Source: Pseudomonas faucium (GTDB lineage: Bacteria; Pseudomonadota; Gammaproteobacteria; Pseudomonadales; Pseudomonadaceae). From it: a stretch of 64,000 bases of DNA. Shown one piece after another: positions 25,304 through 33,385 of this stretch. Under the pieces are notes generated by a model. That model had not been told where the DNA came from, did no database searches, and was given only the letters and a program-made list of their open reading frames with translations. The stretch lies in the NCBI RefSeq assembly GCF_021602585.1, contig NZ_BQIP01000024.1:1-64000 (forward strand), read 5' to 3'. Each line of letters begins with the position of its first letter. Position 1 is the first letter of the stretch. A program made the translations under genes and the position numbers.

Positions 25304-26802
25304 ATGAACATCGCCTGGCCTTGCGTTCACAAGTTGGCCCTGTTGAGCCTGCTTTGCTGGCTGAACATCGCCTTGGCCGCCACGCAACCGGAGCTGCCCG
25401 CCGTAGAGCTGACGCCCGCCGAAAAAGCCGAAGTGCAGCGCCTGGTGCTGCCCATCCCCGAGAGCTGGGCCGGGGATTTCGAAGGCATGCGCGAGCGCCG
25501 GCTGATCCGCGTGCTGGTGCCCTACAGCAAGACCTTCTTCGAACTGGACCGCGGCCGTCAGCGCGGCCTGAGCTATGAGCTGGGCAAGGGGCTGGAGGCC
25601 TGGCTGAACAAGACCCAGCCCTACGCCCGCAAGTCCATGCAATGGCGGGTGATGTTCATCCCTACTGCGCGCAATGAATTGATGAGCAAGCTCAATGAAG
25701 GCGTGGGCGATATCGCCGCCGGTGGCCTGACCGTGACGCAGGGGCGGCTTGAGAACATGGACTTTGCCGACCCCTTTGCCGTGAACATCCCGGAAATCCT
25801 GGTCACCGCACCCGGCACCAAGGCGCTGGAAAAACTCGAGGACTTGTCTGGCCTGGCAATCACCGTCAGGGCGTCGAGCAGTTACTACGAGCACCTGCAG
25901 GCACTGAACGCCGCGTTCAAGGCAAAGGGCATTGCGCCGATCGAGCTGAAGGCGGCCGACGAAAACCTGGAGTCCGAAGACCTGATGCAGATGGTCAACG
26001 CCGGGCTGCTCAAGGCCACGGTGGTCGACCGCTACCTGGCCAGGATCTGGGCGCCGCTGTACACCGACATGCAGATACACGAGGCGATCGTGCTGCACGG
26101 CAACTCGGAATTTGCCTGGGCCATTCGCAAGGGCAGCCCGCAATTGAAAAGCCAACTGGCCGAATTCGTGAAACCCACAAGGTCGGCACCGCCTTCGGCA
26201 ACAGCCTTAAAAACAAATACGTCACCAACAGCAGCAAACGGGTACTCAACGCCACCTCTGAAGCACAATTGAAGAAGTTCCAGGAGATGGTGGCGGTGTT
26301 CAGCCGCCACGCCAGTACCTACGGGTTCGATTACCTGATGCTCATGGCCCAGGGCTTCCAGGAGTCGCAGCTCGACCAGAAGGCGCACAGCCCCCGCGGC
26401 GCCGTCGGCGTCATGCAGTTGCTGCCCAGGACCGCCATGGACCCGACGGTGGCCATCAGCGGCATCGACAAGAGCGCCGACAAGAACATCGAAGCCGGCA
26501 GCAAGTACATGCGCCTGCTCGCGGACAAATACCTGAACGACCCGCAGTTGACGGAGATGAACAAGACCCTGATGACCTTCGCCGCCTATAACGCCGGCCC
26601 CGGCAACCTGCGCAAGTTCCGGGCGCTGGCCGAGCAGTCCGGGCTCGACAAGAACATCGGGTTCGGCAATGTCGAACAGGCAGCGGCCCAGGTGGTCGGG
26701 CGGGAGACCGTGGATTACGTGGGCAACATCTACAAGTACTATGTCGCCTACAAACTGGTGGCCGACAGGCCCTCATCGAACGCCGGCACAGCCGCGCCCT
26801 GA
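25304..26802 (+). pseudogene. mltF: MltF-like membrane-bound lytic transglycosylase, split by a frameshift
   Basis: Two overlapping frames make up one protein. The first (25304 to 26272) gives a signal peptide and an extracellular solute-binding-like domain (RRLIRVLVPYSKTFFELDRG, VGDIAAGGLTVTQGRLENMD). It goes out of frame at 26171-26174, where GTGAAACCC would restore the normal reading EFVKTHKVGTAFGNSLKNKY if one more A were present. The second frame carries the SLT lysozyme-like domain: AQGFQESQLDQKAHSPRGAV, with the catalytic Glu, GVMQLLPRTA and AAYNAGPGNLRKFR. MltF cleaves peptidoglycan glycan strands. Both parts are intact and well conserved, so the lesion is recent or a sequencing error in an A-run. 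Confidence 0.85.
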
Positions 26803-26962
26803 TGGCCGCAAGCGCTCGTCCTAGAGCGACTTATCGATAGCACTGATGATTACTATCGAGCCGGCCGCCTGTGAGGTTGGCGAAACCGACTTTTATAATC
26901 GCCTTCAATTTTCTCCCTTCCCCTCGCCTGCCCCAGGCGACATACCCCTTGGAACCTGCACC

Positions 26963-28189
26963 ATGCCAAGCGACAGCCAGGCCTCTCACGGCCTTCCCGA
27001 ACATAACCAACAAAGCGTCAAACAGCAGTGGCTGGCGATTCTCTCGGTGGCCGTGGGCGCCTTCGCCCTGGTCACCAGCGAATTCCTCCCGGTGGGCGTG
27101 CTCAACGATGTGGCCAGCGACCTGGGCATCAGCGCCGGCCACGCCGGCCTGATGGTGACCCTGCCGGGCATCATGGCCGCCCTCGCCGCCCCGTTGCTGT
27201 CGGTGGGCATCGGCGCCATGGACCGGCGCTACCTGCTGATCGGCCTGACGCTGATCATGATCATCGCCAACGCGGTGGTGGCCTACGCCAGCGATTTCAG
27301 CCTGCTGCTGTTCGGCCGTGTGCTGCTGGGCATCAGCATCGGCGGCTTCTGGGCCACGGCCATTGCCCTGAGCGGGCGCCTGGCGCCCAAGGGTGTGGGC
27401 GTGGCCCAGGCCACCTCGATCATCATGGTCGGGGTAACCCTGGCCACGGTGCTGGGCGTGCCCGTGGGCACCTGGCTGAGCGGCCTGATGGGCTGGCGCA
27501 TGACCTTCCTGGTCACCGCCCTGCTGGGCATCCCGGTGTTGCTGGCGCAGGTACTGCTGCTGCCGCGGCTCAACCCGGACAAGGCCATCCGCATCAGTGA
27601 CCTGCCGGCGCTGTTCATCAACCCACTGGCGCGGGTTGGCCTGATTGCCGTGCTGCTGATCGGCCTGGCGCACTTTGCCGCCTACACCTACGTGGCGCCG
27701 TTCTTCAAGCAAAGCGCAGGCTTCGATGGGCCGACCATCGGCTCGTTGCTGCTGCTGTACGGCGTGGCCGGGGTCATCGGCAACCTGTTCGCCGGCTTTG
27801 CCGCCAACCAGAGCGTGCGCTACACCTTGATGCTGGTGGCACTGCTGATCGCCATCAGCACCGCGCTGTTCCCCTACTTCGCCACCAGCCTCACCGGCGC
27901 GGCCATGCTGATCGCGCTCTGGGGCTTCGCCTTCGGCGCCTTCCCGGCCTGTGCCAGCATCTGGATGTTCGTGGTGGCGCCCAAGGACGTGGAACGCGGC
28001 ATGCCGCTGTTCGTCGCGATGTTCCAGGTAATCATCGCCCTGGGCTCATTCTTCGGTGGGCGCATCGTCGACCAGTTCGGCAGCGCGATGCTGCTGAGCC
28101 TGGCCACGGCGCTGGTGGGCGTGGGCTTCGTCACGGTGCTGGTGCTGGGGCGTAACGTCAGCAACAGCCTGGCCGCCCAGCCTGGCTGA
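26963..28189 (+). CDS. MFS transporter, DHA1 family (NepI/AraJ-like efflux)
   Basis: 408 residues from MPSDSQASHGLPEHN; the 39-codon upstream extension is not family-like. Twelve transmembrane helices are apparent. The start of helix 1, VGAFALVTSEFLPVGVLNDV, and the loop GAMDRRYLLIGL mark the DHA1 group that includes the nucleoside exporter NepI and sugar/drug efflux proteins. Motif GRVLLGISIGGFWATAIALS follows. The substrate is unknown. It is transcribed towards gltS, with a strong hairpin terminator between the two stops. Confidence 0.85.
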   Translation: MPSDSQASHGLPEHNQQSVKQQWLAILSVAVGAFALVTSEFLPVGVLNDVASDLGISAGHAGLMVTLPGIMAALAAPLLSVGIGAMDRRYLLIGLTLIMIIANAVVAYASDFSLLLFGRVLLGISIGGFWATAIALSGRLAPKGVGVAQATSIIMVGVTLATVLGVPVGTWLSGLMGWRMTFLVTALLGIPVLLAQVLLLPRLNPDKAIRISDLPALFINPLARVGLIAVLLIGLAHFAAYTYVAPFFKQSAGFDGPTIGSLLLLYGVAGVIGNLFAGFAANQSVRYTLMLVALLIAISTALFPYFATSLTGAAMLIALWGFAFGAFPACASIWMFVVAPKDVERGMPLFVAMFQVIIALGSFFGGRIVDQFGSAMLLSLATALVGVGFVTVLVLGRNVSNSLAAQPG

Positions 28190-28210
28190 GGCAACGGCAG
28201 GTTCGATGCA

Positions 28211-28239
28211 GCAGCGCCTGCGTGGCAGGCGCTGCTTTC
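28211..28239. terminator. hairpin terminator between convergent MFS and gltS genes
   Basis: Perfect 11-bp stem GCAGCGCCTGC / GCAGGCGCTGC with a 3-nt loop (28211-28235), followed by TTTC on the + strand. It lies 22 bp after the MFS stop and 7 bp before the gltS stop codon, so it can serve both directions. Confidence 0.8.
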
Positions 28240-28241
28240 AA

Positions 28242-29450
28242 TCAGCTGAAGGCGTTGATGAACCAGGTGATCACCGGCAAGGCGACGATGTCGATCAGCA
28301 CCGCACCGCACAGCGGCACGATGATGAAGGCCTTGTAGGAGAACACCTTGTAGTGGTCGCAGATGGCCCCCATGTTGGCCACCGCGTTGGGCGTCGCCCC
28401 CAGGCCATGGCCCATGTAGCCTGCGCACAGCACCGCGGCGTCGTAGTTGCCGCCGAACAGGCGAAACAGCACGAACACGCACAGCGCCACCATGATCAGC
28501 ACCTGCACCACCAGGATCACCAGCAACGGCAGGCCCAGCTGTTCCAGCTCCCAGAACTTCAGGCTCATCATGGCCATGGTCAGGAACATGCCCAGGCTGA
28601 TGTCGCCCAAGGTGCTGACCGCGTTGTCCGGGATCTCGAGCAAGCGCGCACGGTCATTGAAGTTGCGCGCAATGATCGCGACGAACATGGCGCCGACATA
28701 CACCGGCAAGACGATGCCCAGGTGCGCCTTCAGCGCATCGCCAATCCAGAAGCCCAACACCATGATCACCAGCATGCAGGTGAGCAGGCGCAGCAGCACC
28801 TTGGCGTCGATGGCAACGCTGGGCGCTTCGTGGGCTTTTTCCAGCGCTACCAGGGTGTCGGCGCTGTCGGCCTGCACGGCGAGTTTCTTGCGGTCGATCA
28901 GGTAGCGCGCCACCGGGCTGCCCAGCAGGCCGCCGGCGACCATGCCGAAGGTGGCCGAAGCCAGTGCCGCGGTGGTTGCACCGGAAGTGCCCAGGCTCTC
29001 GGCGATGGGGCCGAAGGCGGCCGCTGCGCCAAAGCCGCCTTCAAGCGAGACCGCGCCGGCCATGATGCCTAGCAGCGGGTCGATCCCCAGCGCCTTGGCC
29101 ATCCCCACGCCCACCAGGTTCTGCAGCAGCGCCAACCCCCAGCAGGCGCCCAGGTAGACGAACAGGATCTTGCCGCCCTGGCGCAGCAGGCCAAGGCTGC
29201 CGCCCAGGCCGACGGTGGTGAAGAAGGCCACCATCAACGGCGTTTGCATGGCGGTGTCGAGGGTGATGTCCAGCCACTGCTGGTTGCGCAGCAACCACAC
29301 CACCAGGGCAAAACCGAAGCCGCCGATCACCGGGGCCGGGACGCAGAGCTGGCGCAGCCAGTAACTGTGCTTTTTCAATTGCGCGCCCATGGCCAGCAGC
29401 AATAGCGCCAGGGCGACGGTGGTCAATGCATCGAGTTTAAGCGTCAGCAT
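28242..29450 (-). CDS. gltS: sodium/glutamate symporter
   Basis: 402 residues from MLTLKLDALTTVALALLLLA. The two GltS repeats with GGFGAAAAFGPIAESLGTSG and AGYMGHGLGATPNAVANMGA are present, as are about ten transmembrane helices. GltS couples Na+ to glutamate uptake. It is 44 bp downstream of a formimidoylglutamase-like gene, whose product would be glutamate, and shares its operon with an IclR regulator. The link between the enzyme product and this transporter is an inference from position. Confidence 0.95.
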   Translation of the reverse strand: MLTLKLDALTTVALALLLLAMGAQLKKHSYWLRQLCVPAPVIGGFGFALVVWLLRNQQWLDITLDTAMQTPLMVAFFTTVGLGGSLGLLRQGGKILFVYLGACWGLALLQNLVGVGMAKALGIDPLLGIMAGAVSLEGGFGAAAAFGPIAESLGTSGATTAALASATFGMVAGGLLGSPVARYLIDRKKLAVQADSADTLVALEKAHEAPSVAIDAKVLLRLLTCMLVIMVLGFWIGDALKAHLGIVLPVYVGAMFVAIIARNFNDRARLLEIPDNAVSTLGDISLGMFLTMAMMSLKFWELEQLGLPLLVILVVQVLIMVALCVFVLFRLFGGNYDAAVLCAGYMGHGLGATPNAVANMGAICDHYKVFSYKAFIIVPLCGAVLIDIVALPVITWFINAFS

Positions 29451-29494
29451 GGGAAACACTCTTGTTTTTATACGTAGAGAGAGAGGGAGTGGGG

Positions 29495-30433
29495 TCAGTC
29501 GACCAGGCTCGCCAGCAACCGCGCGGCAATCCTTGCCGTGCGCGAATCCTGGTCGAGCGCGGGGTTCAGCTCGGCCACATCGGCCATGCGCAACTTGCCG
29601 CAGGCCTTGGCGCGCCGAACCAGGTGCTCGACCACCATCAGGTCGACGCCATGGGCCGAAGGCGCACTGACGCCAGGGGCCTGGCTGGCCGGGAGCACGT
29701 CGAGGCAGATCGTCATGTACAAATGGTCGATGCCCGCCAGGAATTGATCGACGAAGGCTTCGATGGCCGCGATGTTCCACGGCTGCATCTGCCGATCGAG
29801 GCGGTAGCGCACGTTCAGGCGCCGCGCCTGTTCGAACAAGGCCTGGGTGTTGTTGGCTTCGCTCACGCCCAGGCAGCAATAGTCAAACGCCAGCCCGGCT
29901 TGCTCGCAGTACTCGGCGATTTGCCGAAACGGCGTGCCGGAGCTGCTCTGCTCGGCGCTGCGCAGGTCGAAGTGGGCATCGAAATTCACGATGCCGATGC
30001 GCGGGCGTTGCTCCAGGCCTTGCAGGTGGCGGGCCAGGCCCAGAAAGCTGGCATAGGCGATTTCATGCCCGCCACCCAGGCCCAGCGGCAGGTGCCCTTG
30101 GCCAAGCAGCAGCGCCACGCGCTGGGCATAGGCGTGTTGCGCGCCTTCAAGGTCGGTGCCCTGGCAGGCGATATCGCCGCTGTCATAGACCGGGCGCTGG
30201 CCGCACCAGGCCAGGTTGGCCAGCGCCTTGCGCAGGGCCTGCGGGCCCTGCCGGGCGCCGGTGCGGCCCTGGTTGCGGCTCACGCCTTCATCGCAGGCCA
30301 GGCCCACCAGGGCAAAGCCTGGGGCTTGCTCGGCCGCCCAGGGCTGCACCCATTGGTGCCAGCGCAAGGCCAGGCCGCCTTCGGCCGCGTCGATACGACC
30401 CTGCCACACCGGCAGGGAAAGAGGGTCTGTCAT
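29495..30433 (-). CDS. hutG: ureohydrolase, probable formimidoylglutamase
   Basis: 312 residues from [15 protein letters not shown], with CTGGAGTTC upstream. Arginase-fold motifs: [57 protein letters not shown] and [19 protein letters not shown] at the N-terminus and DEGVxRNxGRxGA identify formimidoylglutamase (formiminoglutamate to glutamate plus formamide) over arginase or agmatinase. In the manganese-binding strand the sequence is MTICLDVLP, where relatives I remember read TIDLDVLP, so one expected Asp ligand is Cys here. It lies between an IclR regulator and gltS. No other hut genes are in the window, so an alternative guanidino substrate is possible. Confidence 0.75.
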   Translation of the reverse strand: MTDPLSLPVWQGRIDAAEGGLALRWHQWVQPWAAEQAPGFALVGLACDEGVSRNQGRTGARQGPQALRKALANLAWCGQRPVYDSGDIACQGTDLEGAQHAYAQRVALLLGQGHLPLGLGGGHEIAYASFLGLARHLQGLEQRPRIGIVNFDAHFDLRSAEQSSSGTPFRQIAEYCEQAGLAFDYCCLGVSEANNTQALFEQARRLNVRYRLDRQMQPWNIAAIEAFVDQFLAGIDHLYMTICLDVLPASQAPGVSAPSAHGVDLMVVEHLVRRAKACGKLRMADVAELNPALDQDSRTARIAARLLASLVD

Positions 30434-30451
30434 AAGAACTCCAGGTGTCAT

Positions 30452-31177
30452 TCAGTCCAGCCGCGCACCGACGCGCAAGGCGACTTCGCAGGTCCAGTGG
30501 GTCAGGCGCTCGCTGTTTTTCTGGGCACGGAAGGCCGGCGCCATCAGGCTGATCGCCCCGTGCAGGCGGTTGCGGCTGTCGAGCACCGGTGCGCTGACGC
30601 CCCACACCCCGTCATCGATTTCGCTCAGGCTGACGGCAAAGCCCTGGGCGCGGATGGCCTCGAAGCTGTCCGCGTACTGGGCAATGCCTGCGCCATCCAC
30701 GCCCTGTTCGTGGAGCAACGCCTGGCTGCGCTCGGGCTCCATGTGGGCCAGCAGCACCCGCGCCGAAGCCCCCACCAACAGGGGTTGGGCCAGGCCCTTC
30801 TGGTAGCAGCAGCGCAGCGGCTGCGGGCTGTCGATCATTTCGATGCAAATGGCCTGGCCGTTGCTCGGCACCATCAAGGCGACACTTTCACGGCTCAGCT
30901 CGGCCAGGCGCTTGAGCTCGGGCAGCGCCTGCGACACCAGCAGTGCCTGGCGGTCGAACTTTTTCGCCAGTTGCAGGCAGGCCGGCCCTGGCAGGTAGCG
31001 GCCGTAGCCGTTGTCTTCGGCCAGGCCCCAGCGCAGCAAGGTCTTCAGGTGCCGGTAGGTGCTGCTCAAGGGTTGCGCCAGCTGCAGGCTGAGCTCCTTG
31101 GCCGCCACCGCCTCATCGGCTTGCCCGAGGGCGACGAGAATTTGCAGCAGGCGGTCGGTGGGGCTGTTGTAGGTCAT
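30452..31177 (-). CDS. IclR-family transcriptional regulator
   Basis: 241 residues. The N-terminal winged helix (TDRLLQILVALGQADEAVAA, QPLSSTYRHLKTLLRWGLAE) is followed by the IclR effector domain with LRCCYQKGLAQPLLVGASAR and VWGVSAPVLDSRNRLHGAIS. It is the first gene of the leftward iclR-hutG-gltS unit, 18 bp before hutG, and is divergent from an ACS-type MFS transporter. A palindrome in the shared promoter region is a likely binding site. Confidence 0.9.
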   Translation of the reverse strand: MTYNSPTDRLLQILVALGQADEAVAAKELSLQLAQPLSSTYRHLKTLLRWGLAEDNGYGRYLPGPACLQLAKKFDRQALLVSQALPELKRLAELSRESVALMVPSNGQAICIEMIDSPQPLRCCYQKGLAQPLLVGASARVLLAHMEPERSQALLHEQGVDGAGIAQYADSFEAIRAQGFAVSLSEIDDGVWGVSAPVLDSRNRLHGAISLMAPAFRAQKNSERLTHWTCEVALRVGARLD

Positions 31178-31212
31178 GTGTGCCTCCTAGGTGCGTCATG
31201 GTGCACAGTGTT

Positions 31213-31250
31213 TTCCCAAAGGGTGAAATTCGATTCCCATCTGTTGGGAA
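31213..31250. promoter_or_regulatory. candidate IclR operator: two TTCCC palindromes
   Basis: TTCCCATCTGTTGGGAA (31234-31250) is a perfect 6-bp inverted repeat around 5 nt. A second imperfect one, TTCCCAAAGGGTGAA, lies at 31213-31227. Their centres are about 22 bp apart, two helical turns. They sit between the divergent IclR and MFS genes, 36 bp upstream of the regulator's start codon at 31177. IclR proteins bind such paired sites as dimers of dimers; assignment to this regulator is inferred. Confidence 0.55.
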
Positions 31251-31435
31251 ATATCGTGCATTTAAGGCGTGGATGAGCAATGCCGTTCGATAATCGAACC
31301 CTTGCCCGCAACCTTGCATTGACGCTCGAGCCTGCGCTGCTCACCATTCCCTGGCGTTGCGCGCCCGCCTGCCCCGAACCTGGCCGCAGCCACCAGCCGC
31401 TCACTACAATTTCAAGAAATTCAAGAAACACGCCC

Positions 31436-32752
31436 ATGACGCCCTCGAAAATCGACAGCCCCCTGCCCCAGGCTTCCATCGGCAGCAAGATGCGCGGCGC
31501 CTTCGCCGTCGGCAAGACGCGCTGGGGCATGCTCGCCCTGGTGTTCTTCGCCACCACCCTGAACTACATCGACCGCGCCGCCCTGGGCATCATGCAGCCG
31601 ATGCTGGCCAAGGACATGAGCTGGACGGCGATGGACTACGCCAACATCAACTTCTGGTTCCAGGTGGGCTATGCCATCGGTTTCCTGCTGCAAGGCCGGT
31701 TGATCGACAAGGTCGGGGTCAAGCGCGCGTTCTTCGTCGCGGTGCTGCTCTGGAGCCTGGCCACCGGTGCCCATGGCCTGGCCACGTCGGCTGCAGGGTT
31801 CATGGTCTGCCGCTTCATCCTCGGCCTGACCGAGGCGGCCAACTACCCGGCCTGCGTGAAGACCACGCGCCTGTGGTTCCCGGCCGGCGAGCGGGCCATC
31901 GCCACCGGGCTGTTCAACGCCGGCACCAACGTCGGCGCGATGATCACCCCGGCGCTGCTGCCGGTGATCCTGGCGGCCTGGGGCTGGCAGGCGGCGTTCA
32001 TCGCCATGGGCTGCCTGGGCCTTGCCTGGGTGGCGCTGTGGGGGCTTAAGTACTACAACCCCGAGGACCATCCCCATGTGCGCCAGAGCGAACTGGCCTA
32101 CATCCAGCAGGAGGTGGAGCCCGAAGCGGTGCGCGTGCCATTCACCCGCATCCTGCGCATGCGCGGCACCTGGGCCTTTGCCGTGGCGTTCGCGATCACC
32201 GCGCCGGTGTTCTGGTTCTACCTGTACTGGCTGCCGCCGTTTCTCAACCAGCAGTATGACCTGGGCATCAGCGTGACCCAGATGGGTATCCCGCTGATCC
32301 TGATCTGGCTGACTGCGGATTTTGGCAGCATCGGCGGCGGCATCCTGTCGTCGTGGCTGATCGGCCGTGGCATGCGCGCCACCCGCGCGCGGCTGGTGTC
32401 GATGCTGCTGTTCGCCTGCACCATCGTCAGCGTCACCTTCGCCGCCCACGCCAGCGGCCTGTGGCTGGCGGTGCTGGCGATTGCCGTGGCAGTGGGCGCG
32501 CACCAGGCCTGGACGGCGAACATCTGGAGCCTGCTGATGGACTACACGCCCAAGCACCTGGTGAGCACGGTGTTCGGTTTCGGCAGCATGTGCGCGGCGG
32601 TGGGGGGGATGTTCATGACGCAGATCGTCGGGAGCGTGCTGACGCTTACCCACAACAACTATGCGGTGCTGTTCACCCTGATTCCGGCGGTGTATTTCGT
32701 GGCGCTGGTGTGGTTGTACTTCATGGCGCCGCGCGGGATTGAGGCGCTGTAG
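31436..32752 (+). CDS. MFS transporter, anion:cation symporter (ACS) family
   Basis: 438 residues from MTPSKIDSPLPQASI; upstream codons of the longer ORF cross the operator. Twelve helices. ACS hallmarks: LNYIDRAALGIMQPMLAKDM in helix 1 and GLTEAANYPACVKTTRLWFP, as in the ExuT/GarP hexuronate and galactarate carriers. It is divergent from iclR-hutG-gltS, so the substrate may feed that pathway (an organic anion). The substrate cannot be fixed from sequence. Confidence 0.88.
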   Translation: MTPSKIDSPLPQASIGSKMRGAFAVGKTRWGMLALVFFATTLNYIDRAALGIMQPMLAKDMSWTAMDYANINFWFQVGYAIGFLLQGRLIDKVGVKRAFFVAVLLWSLATGAHGLATSAAGFMVCRFILGLTEAANYPACVKTTRLWFPAGERAIATGLFNAGTNVGAMITPALLPVILAAWGWQAAFIAMGCLGLAWVALWGLKYYNPEDHPHVRQSELAYIQQEVEPEAVRVPFTRILRMRGTWAFAVAFAITAPVFWFYLYWLPPFLNQQYDLGISVTQMGIPLILIWLTADFGSIGGGILSSWLIGRGMRATRARLVSMLLFACTIVSVTFAAHASGLWLAVLAIAVAVGAHQAWTANIWSLLMDYTPKHLVSTVFGFGSMCAAVGGMFMTQIVGSVLTLTHNNYAVLFTLIPAVYFVALVWLYFMAPRGIEAL

Positions 32753-32787
32753 CTGCGGGGGCTTGGCTTGGGGTTTTTGGCGCCTGT

Positions 32788-33010
32788 GAGATCGAGCGCC
32801 GCCCGCGCGGCGCATCGCGGATAAATCCGCTCCTACATTTGTTGCAACGTGCCGCAGTCTGTCAGGCCATGGTTGTCCGCTCTTGGTGCCCGCCGAGAAA
32901 CCGCGTCGTACAAACAAGGCTGACAACCATGGCCCATCAGGCATTGGTACGTTGCAACAAATGTGGGAGCGGATTTATCCGCGATGCGCCGCGCGGGCGG
33001 CGCTCGATCT
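32788..33010. repeat. 223-bp composite palindromic element, copy 1
   Basis: Outer arms of 60 bp, 32791-32850 and 32949-33008, pair with one mismatch; each ends in ATCGAGCGCCGCCCGCGC-type sequence and contains GCGGATAAATCCGC. Inner arms GGCCATGGTTGTC (32865-32877) and GACAACCATGGCC (32922-32934) pair perfectly. The ~44-nt centre carries CCCGCCGAGAAACCGCGTCG. The same element recurs in direct orientation at 62432-62655. No transposase gene is inside, so it behaves like a MITE or a complex BIME. Confidence 0.9.
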
Positions 33011-33385
33011 GTGCATCCCCACCCCCCCCAAGACAGGCATTTTTTTCGTATACAAAAAACCACAATTCTGGTTACATTAGCCCACGCCTACGACAGCGGT
33101 AATCGCCGCTGCGTATTGCGACAGGCTAAAGCCATGCATTACCCCTACCTGCTCGCCCCGCCCGAGCCCGCTGCGCGAAGCACCGCATTCGCCGCTGTTT
33201 CACCGAGCCGCCACTCCCCCCGTCGCCCCACGCCGAGCCCATGTGCCCAGGCGCCGTCGACGCGTGCGCCGTTGCTCTGACCAACCCTGATCAGCGCCTG
33301 GTTTCTAGGGTTTGGCTCTAATCGAAAACCGGGTGTCTGCAAACCTTCAATTGCAACCAGAACCCCACGCGGGAATGGAACACCT
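33011..33385 (+). promoter_or_regulatory. 375-bp leader of the 8-oxoguanine deaminase gene
   Basis: An AT-rich block, TTTTTTCGTATACAAAAAAC (about 33040-33059), contains the palindrome GTATAC and may be promoter/operator. Further on, around 33284-33350, AACCCT pairs with AGGGTT, and GGTTT with AAACC, so the RNA can fold. CTAGGGTTTGGCTC recalls, but does not match, the CUAGGGUUCCG core of ykkC-class riboswitches. A 48-codon ORF (33134-33280, MHYPYLLAPP) lacks a clear ribosome-binding site. Function not established. Confidence 0.4.

Noticed and set aside
26165-26180. Programmed -1 ribosomal frameshift in the mltF-like gene
   Set aside because: GTG AAA CCC does not fit a slippery X XXY YYZ heptamer and no stimulatory hairpin is evident; a missing A is simpler.
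33134-33280. 48-codon ORF as leader peptide before the deaminase gene
   Set aside because: No Shine-Dalgarno, Pro/Ser/Arg-rich composition without attenuator codons; probably chance.
33300-33345. ykkC/guanidine-type riboswitch
   Set aside because: Only CTAGGGTT agrees with the remembered core; the conserved second element is absent, so it is kept only as an unassigned structured leader.
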